Origin: Sporolactobacillus terrae DSM 11697
Lineage (GTDB): Bacteria > Bacillota > Bacilli > Bacillales > Sporolactobacillaceae
Length of the DNA stretch: 64,000 nucleotides
NCBI RefSeq assembly: GCF_000648615.1
Contig: NZ_JFZC01000012.1
Location: 1 to 64,000 of the forward strand
Direction: 5' to 3'
Below, in pieces: positions 43,780-53,048 of this stretch (position 1 is the first letter of the stretch; each line of letters begins with the position of its first letter). The position numbers and the translations under genes were made by a program. The notes under the pieces were generated by a model. The model did not search any database. It was not told the origin of the DNA and saw nothing but the letters and a program-made list of their open reading frames with translations.

Positions 43780-43881
43780 ATGGAAACCAAGGAAAGCATC
43801 TATTCGAATTTGATCAATCAAACAAAATCGCTATTCCAACAAGAGTTCGATTTGGTAGCGAATATGAAGAATATAGTTTAA
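43780..43881 (+). pseudogene. 33-codon frame, possible GAF-protein N-terminal relic
   Basis: ATG 43780 follows TTAGGAGGGCCA, a good ribosome site. The 33-residue product (METKESIYSNLINQTKSLFQ..., ending FDLVANMKNIV) resembles the N terminus of free-methionine-sulfoxide reductase/GAF proteins of the YtsP type, which continue from a similar DLIANLAN-like helix into the GAF domain. No continuation is found in any frame after the TAA. It may be a truncated gene or a real small protein. The rest of 43625-44052 holds the terminator above and the luxS promoter. Confidence 0.3.
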
Positions 43882-43957
43882 TAAAGAATTGGTTCTGACG
43901 GCATTTCAGCACGATACGTTTCTGCATCAGCCGCAAAAGCATATCAGACGCAATCGG

Positions 43958-43986
43958 TTGCAAACACTATCAAAAAAACATATAAC
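43958..43986 (+). promoter_or_regulatory. Promoter of luxS
   Basis: TTGCAA at 43958-43963, 17-bp spacer, TATAAC at 43981-43986. Transcription would start near 43993, giving a leader of about 60 bases. Confidence 0.6.
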
Positions 43987-44052
43987 GGTGTATATGTACC
44001 CGCGTTTAAATGATACGATAAATATAAATGAAGCGAATAGGAGTGTTTCATC

Positions 44053-44538
44053 ATGGCAAAAGTTGAAAGTTTCACCCTTGACCATACGAAGGTTCTCGCG
44101 CCTTATGTGCGCTTAATTGCCACACAAAAAGGACCGAAAGGCGATGTCATCCAGAATTATGACCTGCGCTTTGTACAGCCGAATGAAAATGCCATTCCAA
44201 CTGCAGGACTGCACACGATTGAACACATGCTGGCAAGCCTTCTGCGCGATCGGCTTGAAGGCGTCATTGACTGCTCACCGTTTGGCTGCCGCACAGGGTT
44301 TCACCTGATTCTTTGGGGCGAACATGATCCGGTTGATGTCGCCAAAGCATTAAAAGGATCGCTTGAATTTATCGCCGGGCCGGCAACATGGGACGATGTT
44401 CAAGGTACAACCATTGAGAGTTGCGGCAACTATCGCGATCACTCGCTCTTCTCGGCAAAAGAATGGGCGAAAAAGATCGTTGAAGCCGGAATCAGCTCCG
44501 ACCCATTTGAACGCAAAGTCGTCACAGAGTCGTTGTAA
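44053..44538 (+). CDS. luxS: S-ribosylhomocysteine lyase
   Basis: A 161-residue iron-dependent enzyme that splits S-ribosylhomocysteine to homocysteine and the autoinducer-2 precursor DPD. The metal site is H54-x-x-E57-H58 (HTIEH) and C124 ([10 protein letters not shown]); C79 (FGCRTGF) is the catalytic cysteine. Start ATG 44053 follows TAGGAGTG. It has its own promoter. It links to methionine and homocysteine recycling, although the methionine gamma-lyase gene is 24 kb away. Confidence 0.96.
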   Translation: MAKVESFTLDHTKVLAPYVRLIATQKGPKGDVIQNYDLRFVQPNENAIPTAGLHTIEHMLASLLRDRLEGVIDCSPFGCRTGFHLILWGEHDPVDVAKALKGSLEFIAGPATWDDVQGTTIESCGNYRDHSLFSAKEWAKKIVEAGISSDPFERKVVTESL

Positions 44539-44678
44539 AACGATTAAGGAAAAGGTCTCAGCGTCATAACTGATGTCGTGATTTGCCACAGACTGGTGGC
44601 CAAGGCGTGCGTATGCCGATTGGTACATTTGGTTATAGTGCTAACATCGTTTATTTTTATGAGGGGATGTTTGGCAAA

Positions 44679-44876
44679 ATGGGCAATGACGAGATCATCA
44701 CGGAACTTGGATCTGAGGCTGTACTTAACTATGAGCGTATCACCGCATTATTCTACTTATTGATGGAGAAAGGGATCATCACGCAAGAAGAATTTGATCA
44801 GAAGTTCAAAAAAATTCATGAACACTTTGATGATCATCTCAAAGGGATTTTTGGAGATGAGGTTGATTCAGAGTAA
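44679..44876 (+). CDS. Small acidic protein of unknown function
   Basis: A 65-residue product beginning MGNDEIITELGSEAV and ending FGDEVDSE, rich in Glu, Asp and Phe and mostly helical by appearance, with no signal peptide. A GAGGGG motif lies 12 bases upstream. The frame is open further upstream to an ATG at 44613 and a TTG at 44583, neither with a clear site, so the start is uncertain. It lies between luxS and the VanZ gene on the same strand. I do not recognise the family. Confidence 0.5.
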   Translation: MGNDEIITELGSEAVLNYERITALFYLLMEKGIITQEEFDQKFKKIHEHFDDHLKGIFGDEVDSE

Positions 44877-45014
44877 ACGTCTTTGACGTCAAAGTGTTCC
44901 TCAGGCGGCACTCGGACACTCTTGTCCGGGTGTTTTCGTTTGACAAAAAATCACGGTTGCCTAACACTTAATTTAATAGTAACTTTACCAAGATTCGTGT
45001 GGAGGAGGGATCGG

Positions 45015-45488
45015 ATGAACGGTTTAAAACAAGCAATGATCAACATTGCCTTAACCTTTTCGATCCTTTTTGTTCTTTACTTGACGATGATTCCTCATGG
45101 TCTAATCGGTACCGGCAACTGGCATGGCGGTCCGGTGCATCATTTCAATGTGAACATGAATCCGCTGCATTTGTTCGATGATTTTCGTTCGGCCTCGATG
45201 AAGTACTTTATTATTGATGATCTAGGTAATGTATTGCTTTTTCTCCCGTTCGGTTACATGCTCACGTTAAAGTACCCGTACTTCAAATTCCTGCATCTTG
45301 TGTTTATGGGTGCCTTGTTCTCATCGATCATTGAATGCATTCAGCTTTTTCTGCCCAACCGCACCACCGATATTAATGATGTGATCCTGAATACAATCGG
45401 AACCGTAGCCGGCTACCTGCTCTTTCGATTTGTTGAAAAGGATGAGGAGAAGCAGCAGGTGAACAAGCGGAGTGATCACTCCGTTTGA
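45015..45488 (+). CDS. VanZ-family membrane protein
   Basis: A 157-residue protein with about four hydrophobic helices and the VanZ-like pattern NMNPLHLFDDF, DDLGNVLLFLPFGYMLTL, SSIIECIQLFLPNRTTDINDVILNTIGTVAGYLLF. ATG 45015 sits behind a very strong GGAGGAGGGA. VanZ itself gives low-level teicoplanin resistance; most relatives have unknown envelope roles. The stop codon lies within an inverted repeat (CGGAGTGATCACTCCG). Confidence 0.85.
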   Translation: MNGLKQAMINIALTFSILFVLYLTMIPHGLIGTGNWHGGPVHHFNVNMNPLHLFDDFRSASMKYFIIDDLGNVLLFLPFGYMLTLKYPYFKFLHLVFMGALFSSIIECIQLFLPNRTTDINDVILNTIGTVAGYLLFRFVEKDEEKQQVNKRSDHSV

Positions 45489-45509
45489 CTTCGAATGACG
45501 CACATGGAG

Positions 45510-45543
45510 AAAGAGTACTAAGATGGCGGTGGTACTCTTTTCT
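45510..45543 (+). terminator. Terminator after the VanZ gene
   Basis: AAAGAGTAC / GTACTCTTT stem (9 bp, 13-base loop), followed by TTTCTG-type T-rich sequence. Confidence 0.7.
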
Positions 45544-45653
45544 GTCTTGGAAAGTTGTCTATAGAATGTTTCTTGAGACAACTCTTTTTGAACGATACTA
45601 TAATAATAATGAAATTATCATGTAGGTGTTTTAGAGACGAGAGGTGCATTTTT

Positions 45654-46727
45654 GTGGATAAGAAAAAGTCGATTCAATTGATTGAGCGTTTGTCGAATGC
45701 GCACGGTATCTCAGGTTTTGAGGACGAGGTTGCCGGCATTTTTACTGATGCGGTCAAGCCGTTCAGTTCGGTCGAGGAAGATCATATGCGCAATGTGTAT
45801 GCGGCGCGAAATGGAAATAATGGTGCTCGTCCGGTTGTTCAGCTGGATGCGCACAGCGACGAAGTCGGATTTATGGTTCAGGCAGTGAAACCGAATGGCA
45901 TGCTGCGTTTTGTGACGGTCGGCGGCTGGGTGCGCGCCAATATTCCGGCACACAAGGTGCGCGTGCGCAATCGCGATGGGCAATACATATCGGGGATTAT
46001 CGCCAGCACACCTCCTCATTTTATGACCGCGGAGGAGCGCAAACGACTACCTGAGGTTTCCGAGATGGTGATCGATGTTGGCGCAACTTCTGCTGAGGAA
46101 GCGGTTCGCGATTTCAAAATTGACATTGGGGCACCGGTTGTGCCGGACGTGACGTTCGAGTATAACGAAGCCAAGGGTTTAATGCTGGGCAAGGCGTTTG
46201 ACAACCGAATCGGTACGGCGGTGATGGCTGAAGTTCTGAAGGAATTGGATGGATCGGATCTTGACATTGATGTTGTAGCCTCGCTTTCTGCACAGGAAGA
46301 GGTTGGCGAGCGTGGCGCACAGGTCGCGATGAAGAAGATCAATGCGGATGTTTCAATCGTGTTTGAAGGTGCGCCGGCGGATGATACGGTGATGCCCGAG
46401 TATATGATCCAAACCGGGCTCAAACGCGGACCGATGCTGCGTCATTTTGACTCATCGATTATTGTAAATCCGCGTTTTCAAAAGTTCTGCCTTGATCTGG
46501 CTTCTGAAAAAAGGATTCCGACGCAACAGTCTGTACGAAGCGGAGGTGGCAATGATGGTGCGGTGATCAATCTGTATCACGGCGCGCCGACCGTTGTGAT
46601 CAGTGTGCCGGTTCGTTATGCGCATACCTCCTATTGCTTTGTTGCCTATGAGGATTTTGTTTCGGCGGTGAAGTTGACAGTCGACGTGTTGAAAAAGTTA
46701 AATGCTGATGTTATTGAACGGTTCTAA
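45654..46727 (+). CDS. M42-family metallo-aminopeptidase
   Basis: A 357-residue M42 (glutamyl aminopeptidase/FrvX/YsdC) protein. The di-metal site is visible: H in LDAHSDEVGFMV, D in GKAFDNRIGTAVM, EE in SAQEEVGERGA, the acidic residue in FEGAPADD and H in PVRYAHTSY. GTG 45654 follows GAGAGGTG; the longer upstream frame has no site. It cleaves N-terminal residues from peptides in the cytoplasm. It is monocistronic with a strong terminator. Confidence 0.9.
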   Translation: MDKKKSIQLIERLSNAHGISGFEDEVAGIFTDAVKPFSSVEEDHMRNVYAARNGNNGARPVVQLDAHSDEVGFMVQAVKPNGMLRFVTVGGWVRANIPAHKVRVRNRDGQYISGIIASTPPHFMTAEERKRLPEVSEMVIDVGATSAEEAVRDFKIDIGAPVVPDVTFEYNEAKGLMLGKAFDNRIGTAVMAEVLKELDGSDLDIDVVASLSAQEEVGERGAQVAMKKINADVSIVFEGAPADDTVMPEYMIQTGLKRGPMLRHFDSSIIVNPRFQKFCLDLASEKRIPTQQSVRSGGGNDGAVINLYHGAPTVVISVPVRYAHTSYCFVAYEDFVSAVKLTVDVLKKLNADVIERF

Positions 46728-46744
46728 ACATTTGAGCGTGGGAG

Positions 46745-46782
46745 CAGACCTGATTTTAGGGTCTGTTTTTTTTTTTTTTTTT
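46745..46782 (+). terminator. Terminator of the aminopeptidase gene
   Basis: CAGACC / GGTCTG stem, 9-base loop and an exceptional run of 17 T residues at 46766-46782. Confidence 0.85.
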
Positions 46783-46846
46783 AACATGAACTTGCTGAAA
46801 CTGGGATAAGCAGCATATCTGTAATCAATCAAATTGAGATATGAGT

Positions 46847-46935
46847 GAGACGCCCGCGGCAAGCAAGCCAAGGAAGCCCCCTCAGGAAAATTGCGTGTTC
46901 GAGGAGGCTCCCGGATCGCCCTCGGCAAGCAGCTG
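46847..46935. repeat. GC-rich intergenic repeat element (copy 1)
   Basis: A GC-rich block opens with GAGACGCCCGCGGCAAGC and later has TCGAGGAGGCTCCCGGAT and CCTCGGCAAGC. The GAGACGCC...GAGGAGGCTC...CGCGG pattern is that of the interspersed repeats common between genes in Bacillus-type genomes. A second, shorter relative is at 60111-60157. No protein is encoded. Confidence 0.5.
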
Positions 46936-46998
46936 AAGTGTCGTTCAAACTCAAGATTGATGGATCCAATCCTCGTCCTACGGGAGCAAGGAACGGGC

Positions 46999-47193
46999 TT
47001 AGTCAGGGTTTTCTGATCGCTTCCATTGATCGTAGCGATAGAGATCGATCAGAAGTGAGAGGATCACGGCATCTTCAAAGTGCTTCGGATCAAGTCCGGT
47101 GACGCTGTATTCCGGAGAGTGCATGTCTGAGTAATGTGGGTGAACTTTCTTTACATAGCATTGGACATGGGAAATGGATCGATTTATAGTCAA
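46999..47193 (-). pseudogene. Coding-like relic of unknown protein
   Basis: A 64-codon minus-strand frame whose C-terminal two thirds (from DMHSPEYSVTGL through PKHFEDAVILSLLI to KRSENPD) looks like real protein sequence, with typical codon use. There is no ribosome site or plausible N terminus, and the upstream part looks random. It is probably the 3' end of a deleted gene. I do not recognise the family. The surrounding 46783-47323 region holds otherwise only the repeat element. Confidence 0.3.
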
Positions 47194-47323
47194 AGTAGAT
47201 GTGAAAATTTTTAAACAAGTCAGAATAGGCTTTAATACAGGCTGATTACGTTTCTACTTTCGTTCGTTTTTGATTCAATGCTTTACTTCCTAAATGTTTC
47301 TTTGGATTGTAAGGGGGAATGAG

Positions 47324-48468
47324 ATGATCACACTTAAGCATTTGTTTATGCTGCCGGAACTTTCAACGATCAAACCGGTCGCCGGAGAAGCGGGCATGTC
47401 GCGAACGATCTCCGGGGTCAATGTGATGGAAAGCGACTGTTTATTCGACTTTTTTAAGGCAGGCGAGCTGCTTGTCACGACGGGGATCAACATGGATCAT
47501 GATGAGGAAAAGCTGATCACCATGGTGAAAAAAACCTATGATCACCAAGCATCCGGCGTGATCTTGAATGTCGGTCCATATATTCCGAGCATTCCCAATG
47601 AAGTCATGGATTTTGCAAATAGCCATCGGTTCCCAATTTTCAGTATGCCTTGGAGCTATCGTGTGGCTGATTTCGTGAAAATTACCGTTCAGTTTCTTGC
47701 AGCGGCGGAACAGAATCAATCCCGTTTCAGAGATTTGCTGTCAGAGCTGTTGTTCCAATCCGTTCCCGATCGTGCTTATGTGACTGCGGAACTTGAGCAG
47801 ATCGGCGCGCAGGCGGATCAATCCTTTTCAATCGTGGTCTGTTCGTATGATTCGGATCAATTGCCGGTTGCGCTCGTCTATGGAATAGAGATGGAACTGT
47901 CGCGAAAATACCGACTGCTGCAATCGATGCATCGGGAGAATCAATTAATTTATTTGACTGTACAACTGCGCGGATCGGACTTGCCGCTGATGAAGCTGAC
48001 CGAGGCAATTCGCGCCAAGAAGACAGAGTGGCGCAACCTTTCAATCGGGAGCGGAAGCGAATACCCGGTTATGGAGGCTCAAAGGAGTTACCAGGAAGCG
48101 CTGACGGTACTACGTCTGGCTAAACGTCATCCGTATTTGAAGATTTGTGAGTTTAATGATCTAGGTGCCTATCGCGCATTATTATGGATGTGCGCGATCC
48201 ACGCATCATTGAGCGCTTTTATCAAAAGTATCTTGGGCAGCTGTACCGTTATGATCAACTGCATGAGACTGATTTTGTTCCATTTCTTCGTGTTTTTCTC
48301 GAAGAGGATGGACGCACGGCAACGATTGCTCATAAAAAATTTATTCATCGGAATACAGTCCTTTATAAAGTGAAAAAAATTGAAGCGATTCTTGGAGCAG
48401 ATCTGGGGCATCCTTTTGTGAAAACGAATTTGCAGTTGGCCTTTATGATTGAAGATCTGATGCGATAA
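47324..48468 (+). pseudogene. PucR-family regulator of the pyrimidine locus, frameshifted
   Basis: Frame 1 (47324-48373) encodes an N-terminal PucR domain (ITLKHLFMLPEL, GELLVTTGINMD, FPIFSMPWSYRVADFV) and a middle region up to CEFNDLGAYRALL. The natural continuation, MDVRDPRIIERFYQKYLG with a C-terminal PucR helix-turn-helix (FIHRNTVLYKVKKIE), lies in another frame from 48184 to 48468. Loss of one base near 48181-48187 explains the break. An intact protein would have about 381 residues. ATG 47324 follows AAGGGGGAATGAG. It is upstream of the pyrimidine/hydantoin genes, the expected place for their activator. Confidence 0.82.
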
Positions 48469-48504
48469 TGTGCCTTGCGATTGTGCAAGTGCACATTATT
48501 TTTT
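48467..48504 (+). terminator. Terminator after the PucR gene
   Basis: AATGTGC-CTTGC / GCAAG-T-GCACATT stem overlapping the stop codon, then ATTTTTT. It separates the regulator from the catabolic genes, which would then need their own promoter (possible TTGTTT 48518-48523 with TATCAT 48540-48545). Confidence 0.75.
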
Positions 48505-48586
48505 GGCTGAATGTTCATTGTTTTCTGTTTTTATCGTTATATCATTAAATTATGTTAATTCAGAAAAATGGACTGGAGATGGCGCA

Positions 48587-49954
48587 ATGGAGCACCTTGA
48601 TGACCAGCAAATTAAAGAAGACGATCGAAACTATGTCTTACATTCATGGTCTAAACAAAAAGACGTCCATCCTAAGATCATTAAAAAAGCGCAAGGAATT
48701 TTTTTCTGGGATGAGACAGGAAAAAGGTTTTACGACATGTGTTCACAGCTTGTCTATCTGAATGTGGGCCATAATCATCCGAAGCTGATGGAGGCGTTCA
48801 AACACATCGGTGAAATCCCGCTTTCCGCACCGGGGTTTGCGACAGAATCGAAGGCAGAGCTTGCCCACAAGATTATTGAGGTTGCGCCAAAGAACATGGC
48901 CAAGGTCTTCTTCGCCAATGGCGGTGCCGACTCGAATGACCACGCGGTAAAAATTGCGCGCATGTACTCGGGACGGTACAAAATCTTCTCACGTTATCGA
49001 TCCTATCATGGCGCAACCTTTGGTGCCGGTAATTTATCCGGTGAAAATCGTCGTTTCACTGTTGAACCGGGACTTCCTGGATTCATTAAATTTGAGACAC
49101 CGTACCTTTACCGGGAATCCATTGCTTTTGACAGTGAAGAAGCGGCGGCAGCTTTCTATCTGGATCGTCTCAACAGTCAGATCCTCTATGAAGGGCCGGA
49201 ATCGATTGCAGCCATTTTCATGGAGTCGATTCCAGGTAGCAACGGCGTACTGATTCCGCCAAAGGGTTATATGGAAGGTGTACGGGAGCTGTGCACGAAA
49301 TATGGGATCCTGATGATTTGCGACGAGGTCATGGCCGGTTTCGGGCGCACCGGGAAAATGTTTGCGGTTGAACATTTCGGAATTGAACCGGACATGATGA
49401 CTTTTGCCAAAGGCGTGACCTGCGGCTATAGTCCACTTGGCGGTGTGATTGTCAGCAAGCAGATTGCTGACTATTTCGATGATCATGTGCTGATGACCGG
49501 ATTGACCTATAGTGGGCACACGGTCTCCACACAAATCGGCTGCGCCACGCTTGATGTGTACAAGGAGGAGCACTTGATTGATCACGCGGCGGCGATGGGC
49601 GATGTTCTGGCAGAGCGTCTCGATAAGCTGAAACGTTTTGCATCCGTTGGCGAGGTGCGCTGTATCGGACTGTTCGCGGCAGTTGAACTCGTCAAAGACA
49701 AGGAGACAAAAGAACCGCTGATCGCCTATGGGATGGATTTCGGCAGGGATAAAGTCGGACTGATGAAAAAATTCGTCGGCATGCTGATGGCCCAAGGCTT
49801 TTACACCTACTCACATGAATCGAGTGTGATGATCGCTCCGCCGCTGATTATTACCGAAGCGGAAATTAATGAAGCGATGGATCGCTTTGAAGCTGCTTTG
49901 ACTCAGTTTGAAAAAGAGGTTCTGTTCGCAGATTCGAAGTTGATGACGCCTTAA
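48587..49954 (+). CDS. Class III omega-aminotransferase (probable beta-alanine transaminase)
   Basis: A 455-residue PLP enzyme. K275 in TFAKGVTCGYSPLGG binds PLP; FFANGGADSNDHAVKIAR, YRSYHGATFGAGNLSG and CDEVMAGFGRTGKM are the family motifs. ATG 48587 follows GGAGATGG. It belongs to the omega-amino acid:pyruvate group. In a reductive pyrimidine pathway the final product beta-alanine (or 3-aminoisobutyrate from thymine) is transaminated to malonate semialdehyde, and this enzyme fits that step as the first structural gene. Taurine or other omega-amines are alternatives. Confidence 0.85.
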   Translation: MEHLDDQQIKEDDRNYVLHSWSKQKDVHPKIIKKAQGIFFWDETGKRFYDMCSQLVYLNVGHNHPKLMEAFKHIGEIPLSAPGFATESKAELAHKIIEVAPKNMAKVFFANGGADSNDHAVKIARMYSGRYKIFSRYRSYHGATFGAGNLSGENRRFTVEPGLPGFIKFETPYLYRESIAFDSEEAAAAFYLDRLNSQILYEGPESIAAIFMESIPGSNGVLIPPKGYMEGVRELCTKYGILMICDEVMAGFGRTGKMFAVEHFGIEPDMMTFAKGVTCGYSPLGGVIVSKQIADYFDDHVLMTGLTYSGHTVSTQIGCATLDVYKEEHLIDHAAAMGDVLAERLDKLKRFASVGEVRCIGLFAAVELVKDKETKEPLIAYGMDFGRDKVGLMKKFVGMLMAQGFYTYSHESSVMIAPPLIITEAEINEAMDRFEAALTQFEKEVLFADSKLMTP

Positions 49955-50096
49955 TTAAGCGGTTTGCTCATAAAATGCGCCATACGTTTGACCGCAATGA
50001 AAAATAATTTTTTTACAGTGAAATGGAGTTCGAGACAACGCGTGTCATTTGAGCCGGTTCAGCAAGGAAAAATTGTTTTACGGAGGCGGGACGCTC

Positions 50097-51326
50097 GTGC
50101 AGGAACAGAAGCTGAAGATTAATGCGGAACGGTTGAAGGAGACAATTGAAAAATTTGCGGATTTTGGGCGCACTGAGAAGAATGGGGTCACGCGACTATC
50201 GCTTTCAAATGAGGATATCGGTGCACGGGACTACCTGGTCTCTTGTTGTAAGGAGCTAGGGATGAGTATCAAGGTTGACGATGTTGCAAATGTGTACGCC
50301 ACAATGGCAGGCAGCGAGGACCGACCTCCGCTGGTGATGGGGTCCCATCTCGACACGGTGAAGAAAGGCGGTCGTTTTGACGGTGTGCTCGGCGTTATTG
50401 CCGCACTGGAAGTGGCACGAACGCTGCATGACCACCGCATTCAGCCGAAAATTCCGTTCATGCTCGTTGATTTCACGAATGAAGAAGGTGCACGTTTTGA
50501 TCCGGCGATGATGTGTTCCGGAATCATCTCCGGAAAATTTGAGAAGGCGCAAATGCTGCAAAGTATGGATTCGCAAGGCATGACTTTTGGAGAGGCATTG
50601 GCGGCGAGCGGTTATGAGGGCGATGCGGCCAATCGACTACAGGAAGCGACCGCTTATTTGGAAATGCATATTGAACAGGGGCCGGTGCTCGAGAGCGAAG
50701 CACGTTCGATCGGCATTGTTGAGGGCGTTGTCGGTATGGTGAATGACGAGATTGAGGTAACCGGGGCATCAGATCATGCTGGAACGACACCGATGCCCAT
50801 GCGCAAGGATGCGTTGTTTGCAGCGACCGATGCCATCGTCCTACTGAGGAAGAAGTTGAATGAGCTGGATTCTGATTTGGTTTATACGATGGGACGAATG
50901 CTGGTGGCTCCGAATATTCATACCGTGATTCCGAATCGAGTGACGTTCACACTCGAAGCGCGGCACAAAGATATGAATGTTGTGGCACAAGTCGTTCAAG
51001 CGATTAAAGAGCTACCAGAAACTTTGGGCGGCTGCACAATTAAGGTTCGAAAATTATGGGGGAGAAAGACCGTTGCCTTTGACCAGACGCTTTGCGACAG
51101 GTTGGAACAATCGGCACAAGAGCTGGGTTATACCTATAAAAGAATGTACAGCGGTGCCGGTCATGACGCTCAGTATATAGCCGATTACATTCCTACGGCA
51201 ATGATTTTCGTTCCAAGCTTGGATGGCAAGAGCCACTGTGAGGAAGAGTTTACGGACTATGAAGATTGCGCAAAGGGGGTGAATGCGGCCCTGGATACAG
51301 TGCTTTCCATCCTTAGTCCGGCGTGA
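50097..51326 (+). CDS. M20 Zn-dependent hydrolase (N-carbamoyl-amino-acid hydrolase / beta-ureidopropionase)
   Basis: A 409-residue HyuC/PydC/AllC-type amidohydrolase. Metal ligands are visible in MGSHLDTVKKGGRFDGVLG, NEEGARF, MHIEQGPVLE and GAGHDAQYIA. GTG 50097 is ten bases from GGAGG; an upstream ATG-like start at 50049 has no site. It removes the carbamoyl group from an N-carbamoyl amino acid with release of ammonia and carbon dioxide. In this operon N-carbamoyl-beta-alanine is the likeliest substrate; allantoate or N-carbamoyl-L-amino acids are alternatives. Confidence 0.88.
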   Translation: MQEQKLKINAERLKETIEKFADFGRTEKNGVTRLSLSNEDIGARDYLVSCCKELGMSIKVDDVANVYATMAGSEDRPPLVMGSHLDTVKKGGRFDGVLGVIAALEVARTLHDHRIQPKIPFMLVDFTNEEGARFDPAMMCSGIISGKFEKAQMLQSMDSQGMTFGEALAASGYEGDAANRLQEATAYLEMHIEQGPVLESEARSIGIVEGVVGMVNDEIEVTGASDHAGTTPMPMRKDALFAATDAIVLLRKKLNELDSDLVYTMGRMLVAPNIHTVIPNRVTFTLEARHKDMNVVAQVVQAIKELPETLGGCTIKVRKLWGRKTVAFDQTLCDRLEQSAQELGYTYKRMYSGAGHDAQYIADYIPTAMIFVPSLDGKSHCEEEFTDYEDCAKGVNAALDTVLSILSPA

Positions 51327-51466
51327 TTCTTGCAATGATTCTTTTTTTAATAGCTTTCGTGATCAAGAGAGAACAAGGCTTTGAGCTTTGTGATGGTTTT
51401 GCCTCTATGAACGAGGTCTTGTGATGGTTCTCCTGCAACTCCAAATTAAATTAGGGAGGAAGACAC

Positions 51467-53005
51467 ATGACGAAAACGCAAGTTGAGCAAAACGGTATTG
51501 TAACATTGACCAGCGAAGCTGCTGAAACGCTTAAAGACAGTCATCTGTTGAATGAAGATTTGCGCCCGACAACGAAAGAGGAACATCATTGGACGGCATA
51601 TAACTTTGCTTCACTTTGGATAGGCATGTGTATCTGTATCCCGACGTACACAATGTCGTCCGGACTGATTGCACTGGGGATGAACTGGTGGCAGGCAATC
51701 GTCACGATCATTCTCGGAAACTTGATCGTTCTGATTCCAATCTTGCTGAATACGCATGCCGGTACGAAGTTTGGCATCCCTTATCCGGTATTCGCACGTC
51801 TTTGGTTCGGATCAAAAGGGGCACATATTCCGGCGATTGCCCGGGCAATCGTTGCCGCGGCTTGGTTCGGTATTAACTGCTGGTACGGTGGTGCGGCGAT
51901 CGATACGCTGCTTGTCTCAATGACCGGTTGGGAACAGGTCGGCGGGCACTTGTTCATCGCGTTCTTTGCATTCTGGGCTCTGAATGTATTGATCGCCTAT
52001 CGCGGACCGGAAGCCATCCGTAAAATGGAATTCTGGGCTGCCCCGGTGTTGCTCATTCTCGGTCTTGCCTTGCTGATTTGGGCATTAACTGCTGCCGGCG
52101 GCTTTGGGCCAATGCTTTCTGCTCCTTCTAAATTTAATTCAGTCGGCTCGTTCCTAGCCATCTTTTTCCCTGCATTAACCGGGGTCATCGCTTTTTGGGC
52201 AACCTTGGCTCTAAACATTCCTGATTTCGGACGCTACGCGAAAAGTCAAAAAGCGCAAGTGGTTGGTCAATCGATTGCACTTCCCGGTACGATGGGACTG
52301 TTTGCGTTCATCGGTGTTGGGGTCACCTCGGCTACCGTCGTTATTTTCGGTGAAGCGATCTGGGATCCGGCTGCACTTCTTTCTCATTTTCCTCCATTTG
52401 TGATCTTCATCGGTACAATTGGCATTATCCTAGCTGCCTTAACGACCAATGTTGCTGCGAACGTCGTCGCTCCGGCTCGTGCGGCAGAAAATCTTTATCC
52501 GAAAAAAATCACCTTTGCCGGCGGTGCCATTTTAACTGGTCTGCTTTCGCTTGTGATGCAGCCATGGTATCTTGTTGGCGATATCGCCAATTACATTTTC
52601 GTCTTCCTCAACGGATACGGCGCGCTGCTTGGTCCGATCGATGGAATTGCAATTGCCGATTATTGGTTTGTACGCAAACGTCGTCTTGCATTGAGCGAGT
52701 TGTATAAAAGCGACGGTCGATACAGCTATGCTTCCGGCTTTAACATGAAGAGTATTTATGCCTTGCTGATCGGAATCGTGATTCCGGTACTTGGGCTCTT
52801 TATCCCGGCACTTTCCTTCCTGTGGCAAAATGCATGGACATTCGGTCTGATCATCTCCGGGTGCGTGTACGGATACCTGATGCGTCAAAGCCCGAGCATG
52901 CTCAGCGAGGAAGAGTACGCCTCGATGACGGTGATGATGGATTCAGCAAGTACGTCAAAAAAATTAAGTGGCAATGTAATCAAATCCGATCCGGAAAACG
53001 TCTGA
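51467..53005 (+). CDS. NCS1-family nucleobase/hydantoin:cation symporter
   Basis: A 512-residue membrane protein with about twelve helices. NCS1 signatures: LRPTTKEEHHWTAYNFASLW at the start, SLWIGMCICIPTYTMSSGLI, GIPYPVFARLWFGSKGAHIP, NIPDFGRYAKSQKAQ and GPIDGIAIADYWFVRKRRL. Members carry uracil, allantoin, hydantoins or thiamine. Its place between the M20 hydrolase and preT indicates uracil/thymine or hydantoin uptake. ATG 51467 follows AGGGAGG. Confidence 0.92.
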   Translation: MTKTQVEQNGIVTLTSEAAETLKDSHLLNEDLRPTTKEEHHWTAYNFASLWIGMCICIPTYTMSSGLIALGMNWWQAIVTIILGNLIVLIPILLNTHAGTKFGIPYPVFARLWFGSKGAHIPAIARAIVAAAWFGINCWYGGAAIDTLLVSMTGWEQVGGHLFIAFFAFWALNVLIAYRGPEAIRKMEFWAAPVLLILGLALLIWALTAAGGFGPMLSAPSKFNSVGSFLAIFFPALTGVIAFWATLALNIPDFGRYAKSQKAQVVGQSIALPGTMGLFAFIGVGVTSATVVIFGEAIWDPAALLSHFPPFVIFIGTIGIILAALTTNVAANVVAPARAAENLYPKKITFAGGAILTGLLSLVMQPWYLVGDIANYIFVFLNGYGALLGPIDGIAIADYWFVRKRRLALSELYKSDGRYSYASGFNMKSIYALLIGIVIPVLGLFIPALSFLWQNAWTFGLIISGCVYGYLMRQSPSMLSEEEYASMTVMMDSASTSKKLSGNVIKSDPENV

Positions 53006-53048
53006 TTCACGCAATGAATGACGGCTGAATACGAGGAGATGATTGGTT

